A stretch of DNA of 64,000 nucleotides from the NCBI GenBank assembly GCA_947623305.1, contig CANQGQ010000001.1, forward strand, positions 186,001-250,000. Direction: 5' to 3'. The position numbers and the translations under genes were made by a program. Under the pieces are notes generated by a model. That model had not been told where the DNA came from. It was given only the letters and a program-made list of their open reading frames with translations, and searched no databases. The DNA comes from an uncultured Alistipes sp. (lineage in GTDB: Bacteria > Bacteroidota > Bacteroidia > Bacteroidales > Rikenellaceae). Position 1 is the stretch's first letter, and each line of letters opens with the position of its first letter. Below are positions 55,306 through 63,812 of the stretch, piece after piece.

Positions 55306-56142
55306 ATGAAAACTATAGAATCACCTGAATACATCGTTGTGCAACTGGATATTCACGATGGGATGCTCGAAAAATTCAAACATCCGCACCGTTTTGAACT
55401 CGGGTGTTTCCTTATCGTGTCGTCGGGCAATGCAAAAATTTCAGTCAACCTGTCATCATACGAGTTGACCGATAACTGTGTCGTGACCGTTCTGCCGCGA
55501 AACATAATACAACTTAAACGCTGGAGCGATGATTTCCGATGTGAACTGATTGCTTTTTCATCTGATTTTGTCAAAGACCTTACTTTAATCCGCAGTGTCA
55601 TAACCCGGAAAAACAATATAGGCAATGTGCCAGTGCTGAATTTGTCAAAGGATGAGACATTGCTGTTGACTGATTATTACAGACTGCTGTTGAACGTATA
55701 TCGCAGATCCATTGCTGATGATTTAAAGATTGGTGCCGTCGGGAATATGCTGATGTCATTCTTCTACTGCATTTGTTCGATGTACGACAGTCGTAATTTT
55801 GAAGAAAGCGGTGTTTTGCCAGTCCACCGTGAAGAACTGACGCGGAATTTCCTCGCGCTTGTACTGAAACACTGCGAAAAGGAGCGCGAGGTGAGATTTT
55901 TTGCGGATAAGTTATGCGTAATTCCCCAGTACCTTAATGCTGTGATTAAGGATACACGGGGAGAAACCGCATCGTCTATCATAAAGAAAGTTACGGTGCT
56001 GATTATGGAAGCCAAATTGAAAACCACGACAGACTCAATTCAGGAAATTGCGTATGAACTGAATTTTCCAAGCGCATCTTTCTTTGCAAAGTTTTTCAAG
56101 CGTGAGACAGGAATGACACCCAAACAATACCGTGACAGTTAG
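55306..56142 (+). CDS. AraC family transcriptional regulator
   Basis: 278 residues from MKTIESPEYIVVQLD. N-terminal cupin-like sensing domain (about 1-150), C-terminal two-helix-turn-helix AraC domain (about 180-278) ending FPSASFFAKFFKRETGMTPKQYRDS. Convergent with, and overlapping by 4 bases, the end of a drug-efflux transporter remnant; in intact loci such regulators control the adjacent efflux genes. Lower GC than the core region. Confidence 0.88.
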   Translation: MKTIESPEYIVVQLDIHDGMLEKFKHPHRFELGCFLIVSSGNAKISVNLSSYELTDNCVVTVLPRNIIQLKRWSDDFRCELIAFSSDFVKDLTLIRSVITRKNNIGNVPVLNLSKDETLLLTDYYRLLLNVYRRSIADDLKIGAVGNMLMSFFYCICSMYDSRNFEESGVLPVHREELTRNFLALVLKHCEKEREVRFFADKLCVIPQYLNAVIKDTRGETASSIIKKVTVLIMEAKLKTTTDSIQEIAYELNFPSASFFAKFFKRETGMTPKQYRDS

Positions 56143-56735
56143 TCTGCCGGACGCGGTTTGTTCCTGAACGGGAAAAACATTGCAAACAGAACACACCCTA
56201 TACCGAACCATATAGTCCAGCCCGTGACCTCTTTCAGTGTCGCGGTCATGGCGTGAAGCTGAATACTGCCTTTAGTTGATGTCGATGCAAGTTGTGTCGC
56301 TTCCACATAACTTTTACCTTGCATAATTCCACCCATTTGTGTACGCTGAAATCCAGACGCAACTGTAGGATTGGATGCGTCGGTATCAGACGCAAACCTT
56401 TCGATATAAGCCTGTGAACGATGATTGATGACATTTGAATAAACTGCCGCTCCACCAACAGGCCCGACAACAGCACGGAAGGTTAGCATTATAAAAACCC
56501 ATGTGCCGAGCTGACGGCCGATATTCAACTGTCTCATACCGTAATTTCCACAGAAAGCATAGATCATCATCATGCCGATTGAACGTACAATGGTGGGAAG
56601 AATCATCTTGTCATATTCTGCCGATGTCTGATACTGGAAATACATATATATCGCCGACAGTGTCATAAAAGCGAAACCGACAATGATAATCATTCGCTGT
56701 ACGCAAAAATCCGTAAAATTTGCGCGTCTTTGCTT
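56139..56735 (-). pseudogene. C-terminal remnant of an EmrB/QacA-type MFS efflux protein
   Basis: About 190 residues remain of an expected 500 or more: RMIIIVGFAFMTLSAIYMYF, ILPTIVRSIGMMMIYAFCGNYG, TWVFIMLTFRAVVGPVGGAA and the last helix WTIWFGIGCVLFAMFFPFRN. Upstream the frame runs on into unrelated, hydrophilic sequence that crosses a terminator, so the 5' half was lost by recombination. The left border is approximate. Confidence 0.75.
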
Positions 56736-56760
56736 TAACGATGACTGAACATCCAACTTG

Positions 56761-56787
56761 CTCGGGACTATTTGTCCCGAGTTTTTT
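56761..56787 (+). terminator. Intrinsic terminator on the plus strand
   Basis: CTCGGGAC (56761-56768), 5-base loop, GTCCCGAG (56774-56781), then TTTTTTG. The gene it once served is not present in the window. Confidence 0.8.
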
Positions 56788-57211
56788 GTTTTTACTGCAA
56801 TCTCTTTTGCGTTTACGTTTCTTTCGCTGCTGTTCCTGCTGGTGTCCTTCGTATGCTTGCAGTCGAAGCGGTCCATTATCAAACGGGCGGGATGCGCAAA
56901 CGGATAAGTATGGATGTCGACGAATATTGTGTGTTGATGCCCCTCACGACTTGGTTGTAAAGGTGCAACTCGGGAGCGCCGCATCCGTCTCGCAGGGCGA
57001 GCATCTTTGTCGGACAAAGGTACAGCTCGCTACCGTCGGGCGACGGTATGAAACGGCATTCTGTTTCGGTGGGAAGAAAGTCGCTTTATTATTGCATTCG
57101 TGAGAGCGTTCATTCATGAATGACGGCGTATAAACGGACCCGATTTCAGTCGCTCCTGCATGATGGGATGAAGGCGATAATTATTACGTAAGGATGAATG
57201 CTCGAATAAAT

Positions 57212-57249
57212 GAGTTCTTGAATGCTTGAGTTCAAGCATTCAAGAACTC
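57212..57249. repeat. Perfect 38-base palindrome
   Basis: GAGTTCTTGAATGCTTGA (57212-57229) and its exact complement (57232-57249) around a GT centre. Several GAATG/ATGAATG motifs lie around it (from 57114). Comparable repeats flank partition and transfer genes in Bacteroides conjugative transposons, so an origin or operator role is possible. Confidence 0.7.
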
Positions 57250-57481
57250 GGGAATGCGCTCTACTTGCAGATCGACTGGCAACAAACCAGACGGCGACAG
57301 CCTACGGGGGATTAGGCTACCCCGATGATTGTCGAGCTGTATAACAGGTGATTTTGCACCACCACTCAAAGTGTCAGAAAAAGTTGCACCATCCAAAGTG
57401 AGTAAATGATCCATATGCAACGATTTTTGGATAAAGAGAAACAAATATAACTATATGCAATAATTTGGCACATAGTATTGC

Positions 57482-57489
57482 TACCTTTG
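57482..57489 (+). promoter_or_regulatory. -7 element of the WYL gene
   Basis: TACCTTTG, 28 bases before the ATG at 57517. A TTTG is found 14 bases upstream, closer than the usual 19. Confidence 0.55.
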
Positions 57490-57516
57490 TTATCGAAACA
57501 TAACAAAGTTACAAAT

Positions 57517-58425
57517 ATGGCAACCGAACTCTTTAAGAAATATATCTGGCTTGTCGACATCGTACATCGGCACGGACCGCTGACATTTGCCGAAATTAAC
57601 CGCCGCTGGCACCAAAGTTCACTTTGCAACGGCAGCAACATCGCTCTGCGAACTTTTCACAACCACCGCGAGGCAGTCGAGGAACTCTTTAATATCTGTA
57701 TCGCCTGCAACGAAAAAACGAACCAATATTACATCGAGAATGGCAGCGAACTTGGAAAAAATAGTGTCGCCAACTGGCTGCTCAACGCCTTTTCCACAGG
57801 CAATTTGCTCTACGAATCGCAGTCGCTTGCCGAGCGCGTGCTGGTCGAAGATATTCCATCGGCGCAGAATTTTCTGACGGACTTGCTGGAGGCGATGCGC
57901 GAGAACCGACGCGTGAAGATTACTTACCAACCCTTCTATGGCGACGAGCCATTCGAGTTGGAGTTACAGCCGCTGTTTGTTAAGCTCTATGAGCGACGGT
58001 GGTATCTCTATGCCAATAAGTCTGCCGATGCGAAAATCAAACTCTATGCACTCGACCGTATGCAGTCGATGATCGTTACGGATGAACATTTTGCAATGCC
58101 AGAAGGTTTCTCGCCGAAGGAGTATCTGGCAGGTGTTTTCGGTGTAGCGGTTTACGATGACATCAAACCTTGCACGATACGGATTCGGGCGTATGGCGAT
58201 GCCGTGAAATATCTGCGAACGCTACCGCTGCACACCTCACAAACAGAGGTGGAGCAGGAGGCTGATTCCTCGGTTTTTGAATATTTCGTTGCGCCGACAC
58301 ATGAATTTTATCGTGCGGTACTGGCCTATCATCGGCAAATCGAGGTGTTGTCGCCTGCGTATGTGCGTGAAGAGATATTGTGGAATTATTTGACAGATAT
58401 GGCAAATCTATATTACAATGAATAA
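57517..58425 (+). CDS. WYL-domain transcriptional regulator
   Basis: 302 residues. N-terminal winged helix-like region (about 1-65, FKKYIWLVDIVHRHGPLTF), then the WYL domain (about 125-225) with YQPFYGDEPFELELQPLFVK, YERRWYLYANKS and LYALDRMQSM, and a C-terminal extension. WYL proteins often sense nucleotides or nucleic acids and control defence genes. It is the first gene of the plus-strand cassette, 2 bases before the next gene. Confidence 0.88.
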   Translation: MATELFKKYIWLVDIVHRHGPLTFAEINRRWHQSSLCNGSNIALRTFHNHREAVEELFNICIACNEKTNQYYIENGSELGKNSVANWLLNAFSTGNLLYESQSLAERVLVEDIPSAQNFLTDLLEAMRENRRVKITYQPFYGDEPFELELQPLFVKLYERRWYLYANKSADAKIKLYALDRMQSMIVTDEHFAMPEGFSPKEYLAGVFGVAVYDDIKPCTIRIRAYGDAVKYLRTLPLHTSQTEVEQEADSSVFEYFVAPTHEFYRAVLAYHRQIEVLSPAYVREEILWNYLTDMANLYYNE

Positions 58426-58427
58426 TT

Positions 58428-58919
58428 ATGGCCGTGTATTTTGCAAATTTGAGTTTTCAGCGGAAACCTCCTGTTTCCGAAGAAATGTGGGACTTGTATA
58501 AAAACAGCATCGCGTTGCTTTGGCGCAATCGTGAACGCATTTTATCCGATCCAAAACTTTTTTATGTGCGAACACCGTTTTCAATCCACGCATCATTTAT
58601 CGGTGTCCCGCAATATGGTGAATTGGTATATTTGGGGGTACTCCTAAAAGCATGGGCGGAACATGCGGAGATTTTTACATTACCCTGTCCGAAATGCGGT
58701 GGTACGATGAACATCTATTCGTTTGCCGGTTCGCCGTTAAGCGGTATGGGGCTATTATCTTGTCGCTGTGTCGATTGCGACTATTTGGTTGAGCATAAAA
58801 AACACGGCAAGTTTGGTAGTTTGAGATTCTGCATGTGTGATATGGCTGAACAGTATGCTGCCCAAGAAGCTCCGGACGCTTTGACTTTCGAGGAAGCTAT
58901 TGATCTATTAAAAAAATAG
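58428..58919 (+). CDS. Zinc-finger protein of unknown function
   Basis: 163 residues. CPKC (about 86-89) and CRCVDC (about 111-116) form a probable treble-clef or ribbon; hydrophobic N-terminal part is globular, not membrane-spanning. No family recognised. Probably co-transcribed with the WYL gene. Confidence 0.65.
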   Translation: MAVYFANLSFQRKPPVSEEMWDLYKNSIALLWRNRERILSDPKLFYVRTPFSIHASFIGVPQYGELVYLGVLLKAWAEHAEIFTLPCPKCGGTMNIYSFAGSPLSGMGLLSCRCVDCDYLVEHKKHGKFGSLRFCMCDMAEQYAAQEAPDALTFEEAIDLLKK

Positions 58920-58985
58920 CGTAAAAGTATTGAAATTGATGATTTTTTGCTAACTTTATATATTAAAACCTAAAACTTAAATATT

Positions 58986-59837
58986 ATGGCAACAAAATTA
59001 ACTTGTTTAGACCCTCAAAATGCCTTGTTTGAGAATATAAAAAGAGGAAATACGCCGGAATGGTGGGATAATGTTATAAAAGACCCCGAAGTATATATTG
59101 AATTGAGGAAAGGTTATCGAATGGATGTATATTACAATGGGGGTGCTATTTTTTGTGATGTCAGATTTGTTAATGGTGAATATACATGGAAAACCCATGC
59201 CAAGTATCTAATCAAAACAGAATATATCGGTCCCCAAGAAAACATTTCGCAAATTAGAATAGGAGAGTCTGATTGGTTAACGCAAATTAAAAATAATATA
59301 AGGAAGCATTATCCGACCTCATCCGAGAAGGGCTATCAGGCGAAACTAATCACTAAACAGCATTACTTTATTGATACGGAATTTGCATACAATGATGAGG
59401 ATCAAAATAGATTTGATTTAGTGTGGCTGGATGTCAATAAGAAAAAAATAGTTGTCGTTGAACTTAAACTAACAGACAATAGAGAACTTTATAACGGTTC
59501 AATATACAAGCAATTGGATAAATACGTCAAACTTATTAAGACTCACGGCGATGAATTGCGGAGATATTTTATAAGTATATTCGATTGTAAAAAGGTTATT
59601 GGTGTATTGTCGGATGAACTTAAAGGTATAGACAACATCAATGATTTTACTTTAGAGTCAAAGCCATTGCTTCTTGTTGGTGGTTGTACTAACGATTGGA
59701 TTGATAACCATAAAGAGGAACTCAATAATAAACTTAAAGAAGTTGCTCTCGGAGTATATTATTATGGCGAGTCGGGATATAATGGATATCATTGCAATAT
59801 AATATCTAAACCCACAAAAAACAGAGATATCTTCTAA
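58986..59837 (+). CDS. PD-(D/E)XK nuclease-like protein
   Basis: 283 residues. FDLVWLD with Asp144, then IVVVELKL with Glu159-x-Lys161, and Q176xxxY180 (YKQLDKY) match the catalytic core and the QxxxY motif of PD-(D/E)XK enzymes such as the RecB/AddB and Cas4 groups. Glu132 may be the preceding acidic residue. The gene is visibly more AT-rich than its neighbours, a sign of separate origin. Two bases separate it from the MBL gene. Confidence 0.7.
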   Translation: MATKLTCLDPQNALFENIKRGNTPEWWDNVIKDPEVYIELRKGYRMDVYYNGGAIFCDVRFVNGEYTWKTHAKYLIKTEYIGPQENISQIRIGESDWLTQIKNNIRKHYPTSSEKGYQAKLITKQHYFIDTEFAYNDEDQNRFDLVWLDVNKKKIVVVELKLTDNRELYNGSIYKQLDKYVKLIKTHGDELRRYFISIFDCKKVIGVLSDELKGIDNINDFTLESKPLLLVGGCTNDWIDNHKEELNNKLKEVALGVYYYGESGYNGYHCNIISKPTKNRDIF

Positions 59838-59838
59838 T

Positions 59839-61122
59839 ATGCGAATAACCATTCATCGAGGCATTGACCAGATTGGCGGATGCATTGCGGAGATTTGTAC
59901 CGAGAAGTCGAAGGTGCTGATTGACCTCGGACATAATCTGCCGCAAGGCGATGAATTGGTTGAGGACAAGATGGATAATCCGGCGACTATTGAAGCGCTT
60001 TGCGAGGGTTGCGATGCGATCTTCTACACCCACTATCACAGCGACCACGTAGCCCTCTTCCATCATGTTCCCGATACGGTGCCGCAGTATATCGGTCCGC
60101 TCGCCAAGCAGGTGATGGCCATACAGCTGAACCATCTGGTACATATTCCCGGAGAGCAGGAGCAGCGTCAAGCCGATGTCGCCCGATTGAAAAGTTTCCG
60201 TACTTTCGAAGCGGCAAAACCGGTGCTTGTCGGTGAAGATATTCGGATAACCCCCTATTTCGTAAGTCATTCGGCGGCCGATGCCTATATGTTTCTGATC
60301 GAGGCTGACGACAGGCGCGTACTGCATACGGGGGATTTTCGCGGGCATGGATATTTGAGCAAGGGATTGCTGCCGACGCTGCGAAAGTATATTGTTCCGC
60401 AAGGTGTCGATGTGCTGATATGCGAGGGCACGATGCTCAACCGTGAGGAGAAAAATATCGTGCACGAAAACGATTTGAAAATCAAGGCGGTGGAGTTGAT
60501 GCGGCGCTATAAAAATGTCTTCGTACTATGCTCATCGACCGATATGGACCGTTTGGCGACATTCCATGCAGCCAACAAGCAGATGCGTTGCCGTCCATTC
60601 GTCTGCGACAATTATCAGAAAGATTTGCTCAATCTTTTTACGGAGACGGCAGGCAAAAAAAGTCCGCTCTACGCATTCGATCATAAGGTTTACGGCGTGG
60701 AGAGACATAACGAAAAACTATACGATTGGATGCTTAAAGAGGGCTTCACGATGTTGGTGCGCACGTCCGACAAATACCGCCGCTGGGTCGAGTCGCTGTT
60801 GCCACAACTCAATCCCGATGAGACGGTGCTGGTTTACTCGATGTTCCGCGGATATATTCTACCGGCGCACACGGCATACAATCCGAAAACAAAGGCCTTT
60901 GTAGAGAGGTTCCCGAATTTCGAATACCTGCATACATCGGGACACGCCACGACCGACACGCTGGCTGAGGTATGCCGTACGGTCAATCCGAGCACTGCCA
61001 TCATACCGATACACCGCGAGAAGGACTCGGACTTTGCATCGCTTGAAATCGGTGATGAACTGCGTTCGCGGGTTACAACGACATCGCAAACTGTCGACGG
61101 AATAGAGATCGTTGTAAAATAG
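59839..61122 (+). CDS. Beta-CASP/MBL-fold nuclease-like hydrolase (RNase J-like)
   Basis: 427 residues. Metal motif THYHSDH (64-70), further ligand His in PYFVSHSAADAY and Asp in HTGDFRGHG. The beta-CASP part includes CSSTDMDRLATF, YSMFRGYILPAH and the final TSGHA His. These are the features of RNase J/CPSF-type enzymes acting on nucleic acids. It lacks the long C-terminal domain of RNase J. Substrate unknown. Confidence 0.85.
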   Translation: MRITIHRGIDQIGGCIAEICTEKSKVLIDLGHNLPQGDELVEDKMDNPATIEALCEGCDAIFYTHYHSDHVALFHHVPDTVPQYIGPLAKQVMAIQLNHLVHIPGEQEQRQADVARLKSFRTFEAAKPVLVGEDIRITPYFVSHSAADAYMFLIEADDRRVLHTGDFRGHGYLSKGLLPTLRKYIVPQGVDVLICEGTMLNREEKNIVHENDLKIKAVELMRRYKNVFVLCSSTDMDRLATFHAANKQMRCRPFVCDNYQKDLLNLFTETAGKKSPLYAFDHKVYGVERHNEKLYDWMLKEGFTMLVRTSDKYRRWVESLLPQLNPDETVLVYSMFRGYILPAHTAYNPKTKAFVERFPNFEYLHTSGHATTDTLAEVCRTVNPSTAIIPIHREKDSDFASLEIGDELRSRVTTTSQTVDGIEIVVK

Positions 61123-61145
61123 CAGACCGCAATTTTTGCTTTTTT

Positions 61146-61187
61146 CTCCGCTGTGCCAGAATTTCGCATAGCGGAGATTTAATTTTG
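61146..61187 (+). terminator. Terminator after the MBL gene overlapping a promoter-like element
   Basis: Stem CTCCGCTGTGC / GCATAGCGGAG (61146-61156, 61166-61176, one G-T pair) followed by ATTTAATTTT. The same TAATTTTG (61180-61187) fits a -7 element for the next gene. Confidence 0.6.
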
Positions 61188-61212
61188 TTGCGAATCAAAA
61201 ACAAGAACAACG

Positions 61213-61695
61213 ATGAAAAAACTATTTTTATTGCTGGCATTGCTGTGCGGATTCACCGTGCAGGCGCAGGAAGTCGGAACCCCGGCTTATTATGCCAAAT
61301 GTTTCGAAGATTTGTTTGTGACAGGTTTTGTAGTCGGGCTCGAGGAGGGCGAAGGAGGTGCGGAAGGCTATTTTAAAATGGCAACAGCATTTGCCGATAC
61401 CACACCGGTACAAATTCTTCATCAGACATTTTTGAACAACATTGCTCATATCGATCCTATGAGTGTTTACAAACAGGTGCATTCACCCAAAGAATTCCTC
61501 GATTACATCGTCGGGGAGCAAAGCGATTTCGGGCTCAGTTTTGTGATAGGAGGGTATATGGCAGCAGCTCGCGCAATCGATATGGAAGACTATCTGATAC
61601 GCAAATATACCGAGAACGGAATCCATATGAGATGCAAGTACATTTACGATATGCTGGTTGCCGCAGGTGTTCAGAAAATAGAAGAAAACCGCTGA
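61213..61695 (+). CDS. Small secreted protein of unknown function
   Basis: 160 residues; signal peptide about 1-19 (MKKLFLLLALLCGFTVQAQ). The mature part has two cysteines (near 30 and 143) and no recognised fold. It interrupts an otherwise cytosolic gene set. Confidence 0.7.
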   Translation: MKKLFLLLALLCGFTVQAQEVGTPAYYAKCFEDLFVTGFVVGLEEGEGGAEGYFKMATAFADTTPVQILHQTFLNNIAHIDPMSVYKQVHSPKEFLDYIVGEQSDFGLSFVIGGYMAAARAIDMEDYLIRKYTENGIHMRCKYIYDMLVAAGVQKIEENR

Positions 61696-61777
61696 TGATG
61701 TGAGGGTTTATGGCCTCGGCGGTGTGCTTTGGAAGGGATGAAGCATCGACAAACATGCGAAAAACAAGCTGCAGCAG

Positions 61778-62497
61778 ATGATGGATAAAGGGAATTGGGA
61801 AACGGTGAACCAATTGGTAAAAGAGCTCGATTTGGTAGTCGATACGACGGGCCGAAATGATACGATCTTTGCCTACATCAGTAACATTGTGGCCTTGGCA
61901 AAGAAGTATAAATTGACCGAAGAATTTTGGAGCAATGCAGCCAATTCGCTGGCTGCTCTCGGGCAGATGCTCACAGTAACACCGCGTCAGGCATTTATCT
62001 TCTCGCTGCTTGTTGAGCTGTCGAACGACTATCGAATACGGTTAAACGATGTCGCGCGGTTGTTGAAATGCAACCAAGTCGATATAATGAGATTTTCCGA
62101 TGAGTTGGAATCGCTGCGTCAACGCAAACTGCTCCGACGGCGCCGTAGTGGAGATGGCGATCCTGATACATGGCGTGTGCCGCAGATGGTGTTGCAGGCA
62201 TTGCAACGCAACGAGTGTTATGTTGCAAAACCGACAACCGATCTCACGTTACGCACATTGTTCGATGTCGTAAAAAAGGAGATATCCTACTTGAAGCAAG
62301 ATGAATTGTCGCTCGATGAGTTTGCAGCCGAGTTGGACGAGCTGTTGAATGCCAATCTGCATCTGCCGTTCTGCGTTCAGTTCAGGGCGATTGCCTATCA
62401 GTTGGATGAGGCAGAGAAGATGCGTTGGTACACGCCTGTGTTCTGTATGCCGATTTTGTTGACAAAATTGACACTGAGGATTACGATCGATGGTTAG
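61778..62497 (+). CDS. AAA+ ATPase, N-terminal part (frame 1 of a split gene)
   Basis: 239 residues; helical N-terminal domain with a winged-helix-like stretch (QAFIFSLLVELSNDYRIRLNDV, then LKCNQVDIMRFSDELESL). After about residue 209 (AYQLDEAEKMRW) the translation no longer fits, while the next frame continues the protein. It probably forms one gene with 62410-63513 broken by an indel. Confidence 0.7.
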   Translation: MMDKGNWETVNQLVKELDLVVDTTGRNDTIFAYISNIVALAKKYKLTEEFWSNAANSLAALGQMLTVTPRQAFIFSLLVELSNDYRIRLNDVARLLKCNQVDIMRFSDELESLRQRKLLRRRRSGDGDPDTWRVPQMVLQALQRNECYVAKPTTDLTLRTLFDVVKKEISYLKQDELSLDEFAAELDELLNANLHLPFCVQFRAIAYQLDEAEKMRWYTPVFCMPILLTKLTLRITIDG

Positions 62498-63513
62498 AGA
62501 ATGATTACCATTTTCACTGGATGCTTCACACGCTCGTTATGGGCGACAATTCATTGTTGGACGAAGGCATATTCGAGCTTATCCCCAACGAATCATTCGG
62601 TACTCCGACACGCTTTCGGCTGACCGACAGGGCCAAAGAGAATTTGCAGTTGAATGAAGTGGGAAAATACAAATCCGACATGGCCCGCCGGAATCTTGTT
62701 GCAGCAGATTCTATCACGGCAAAACAACTATACTTCAACTCCTCCGAGCAAGAGCAGTTCGACCGATTGTGGAATCTGTTGATGCCCGGCACATTCCACG
62801 CTGTATGCAACAACTTGAAATCAAACGGACTGCGACAGGGCTTTGCCTGCCTGTTCCATGGTTCGCCGGGTACCGGAAAAACGGAGTCTGTCTACCAACT
62901 GGCCCGCAAGACGGGGCGCGACATCATGCGCGTAGATATAGCGCAGTCGAAAAGCATGTGGTACGGTGAGAGCGAAAAACGTATTCAAGCGATATTCGAC
63001 CATTATCGAAGTATCGTGCGCGATTGCAAGGTCGCACCGATATTGCTATTCAACGAGGCAGATGCTATACTGGGCAGCCGTAAAACCATTGTCGGACAAA
63101 ACCCGATAAACAAGACCGAGAATGCGATGCAGAATATCCTGTTGCAGGAGATTGAACGTTTGGACGGAATCCTGATTGCCACGACCAACCTGACGCAGAA
63201 TTTAGACAAAGCATTCGAGCGACGATTTCTCTACAAGATAGAGTTTAGGCGTCCGATGACCGATGCCCGCAAACATATTTGGATGTCGATGTTCCCGGGG
63301 TTGACCGAGCAGGAGTCGCTGACGCTGGCACAGGAGTTCGATTTGAGTGGCGGACAGATTGAGAATGTAGTCCGCAAGTCGATTGTGGATCACATGCTGA
63401 ACATCGCATCGGAGTCCAATTCGGAGTGGACACTGCTGAGCAACCTGCGCCGCTATTGCCGCGAAGAAGCATCATACAGCAACGACAGCAACAGACGGCG
63501 TGTTGGATTCTGA
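62410..63513 (+). CDS. AAA+ ATPase, C-terminal catalytic part (frame 2 of a split gene)
   Basis: The frame opens at 62410 after a TGA; a TTG at 62425 is the first possible start and no good ATG lies near. Walker A GSPGTGKTES, Walker B with Asn for Asp (ILLFNEADAILGSR), sensor-type ATTNL and AFERRFLYKIEF give a CDC48/ClpX-like AAA module. No slippery heptamer for programmed -1 shifting is seen around 62405-62425, so mutation is more likely than recoding. Confidence 0.75.
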   Translation, partial: GREDALVHACVLYADFVDKIDTEDYDRWLENDYHFHWMLHTLVMGDNSLLDEGIFELIPNESFGTPTRFRLTDRAKENLQLNEVGKYKSDMARRNLVAADSITAKQLYFNSSEQEQFDRLWNLLMPGTFHAVCNNLKSNGLRQGFACLFHGSPGTGKTESVYQLARKTGRDIMRVDIAQSKSMWYGESEKRIQAIFDHYRSIVRDCKVAPILLFNEADAILGSRKTIVGQNPINKTENAMQNILLQEIERLDGILIATTNLTQNLDKAFERRFLYKIEFRRPMTDARKHIWMSMFPGLTEQESLTLAQEFDLSGGQIENVVRKSIVDHMLNIASESNSEWTLLSNLRRYCREEASYSNDSNRRRVGF

Positions 63514-63812
63514 GAATTTAGGATTGACACTCATTGTGCCATAATATTGATATTTAATCTGTCGGTAGATTGCTGGCGCAGACTTTCCACATTTCAACAT
63601 TATAAGGTTTGCTTCTTGTCTGTTAATGAAATAGCGAATTTTGCAATACGCACAAATCCTGCAGCTAATCAGACATGATGAGCAAATCTATGATAATGTA
63701 AAATCGGAATGTTTTTATACAGCTACCAGCAATTTAGAAAAAGGTCGAAGCGCATATCTTAATCCTCAAAGTTCAGATAACGAAAAAATTGTTTAATAGG
63801 AGATAAAAAGCT
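63514..63812. other. AT-rich end region with a decayed frame
   Basis: After the ATPase there is no clear gene. A plus-strand frame from about 63642 to 63799 reads sensibly (HDEQIYDNVKSECFYTATSN, ending SSDNEKIV and stop) but has no ATG and follows a stop codon, so it may be the end of a broken gene. Confidence 0.35.

Larger units (their letters stand above)
56788..57516. other. Remnant region between efflux remnant and WYL gene
   Basis: No confident gene. It holds a minus-strand TACCTTTG (57015-57022) overlapping a CTTTGTC-G-GACAAAG palindrome, a 41-codon minus-strand frame (56879-57004, MLALRDGCGAPELHLYNQ) of unknown status, ATGAATG-type iterations, a long palindrome, a GGGG-ATTAGGCT-ACCCC-like stem near 57304 and AAAAGTTGCACCA (near 57379), reminiscent of IS21-type ends. 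It looks like debris of conjugative-element DNA (inference). Confidence 0.4.

Noticed and set aside
56879..57004. 41-codon minus-strand frame behind a TACCTTTG element
   Set aside because: Promoter and start look acceptable, but there is no recognisable family and it lies in decayed element DNA; mentioned only in the region entry.
62405..62427. Programmed ribosomal frameshift in the AAA+ ATPase gene
   Set aside because: No slippery heptamer or downstream pseudoknot-like sequence could be seen; mutation is simpler.
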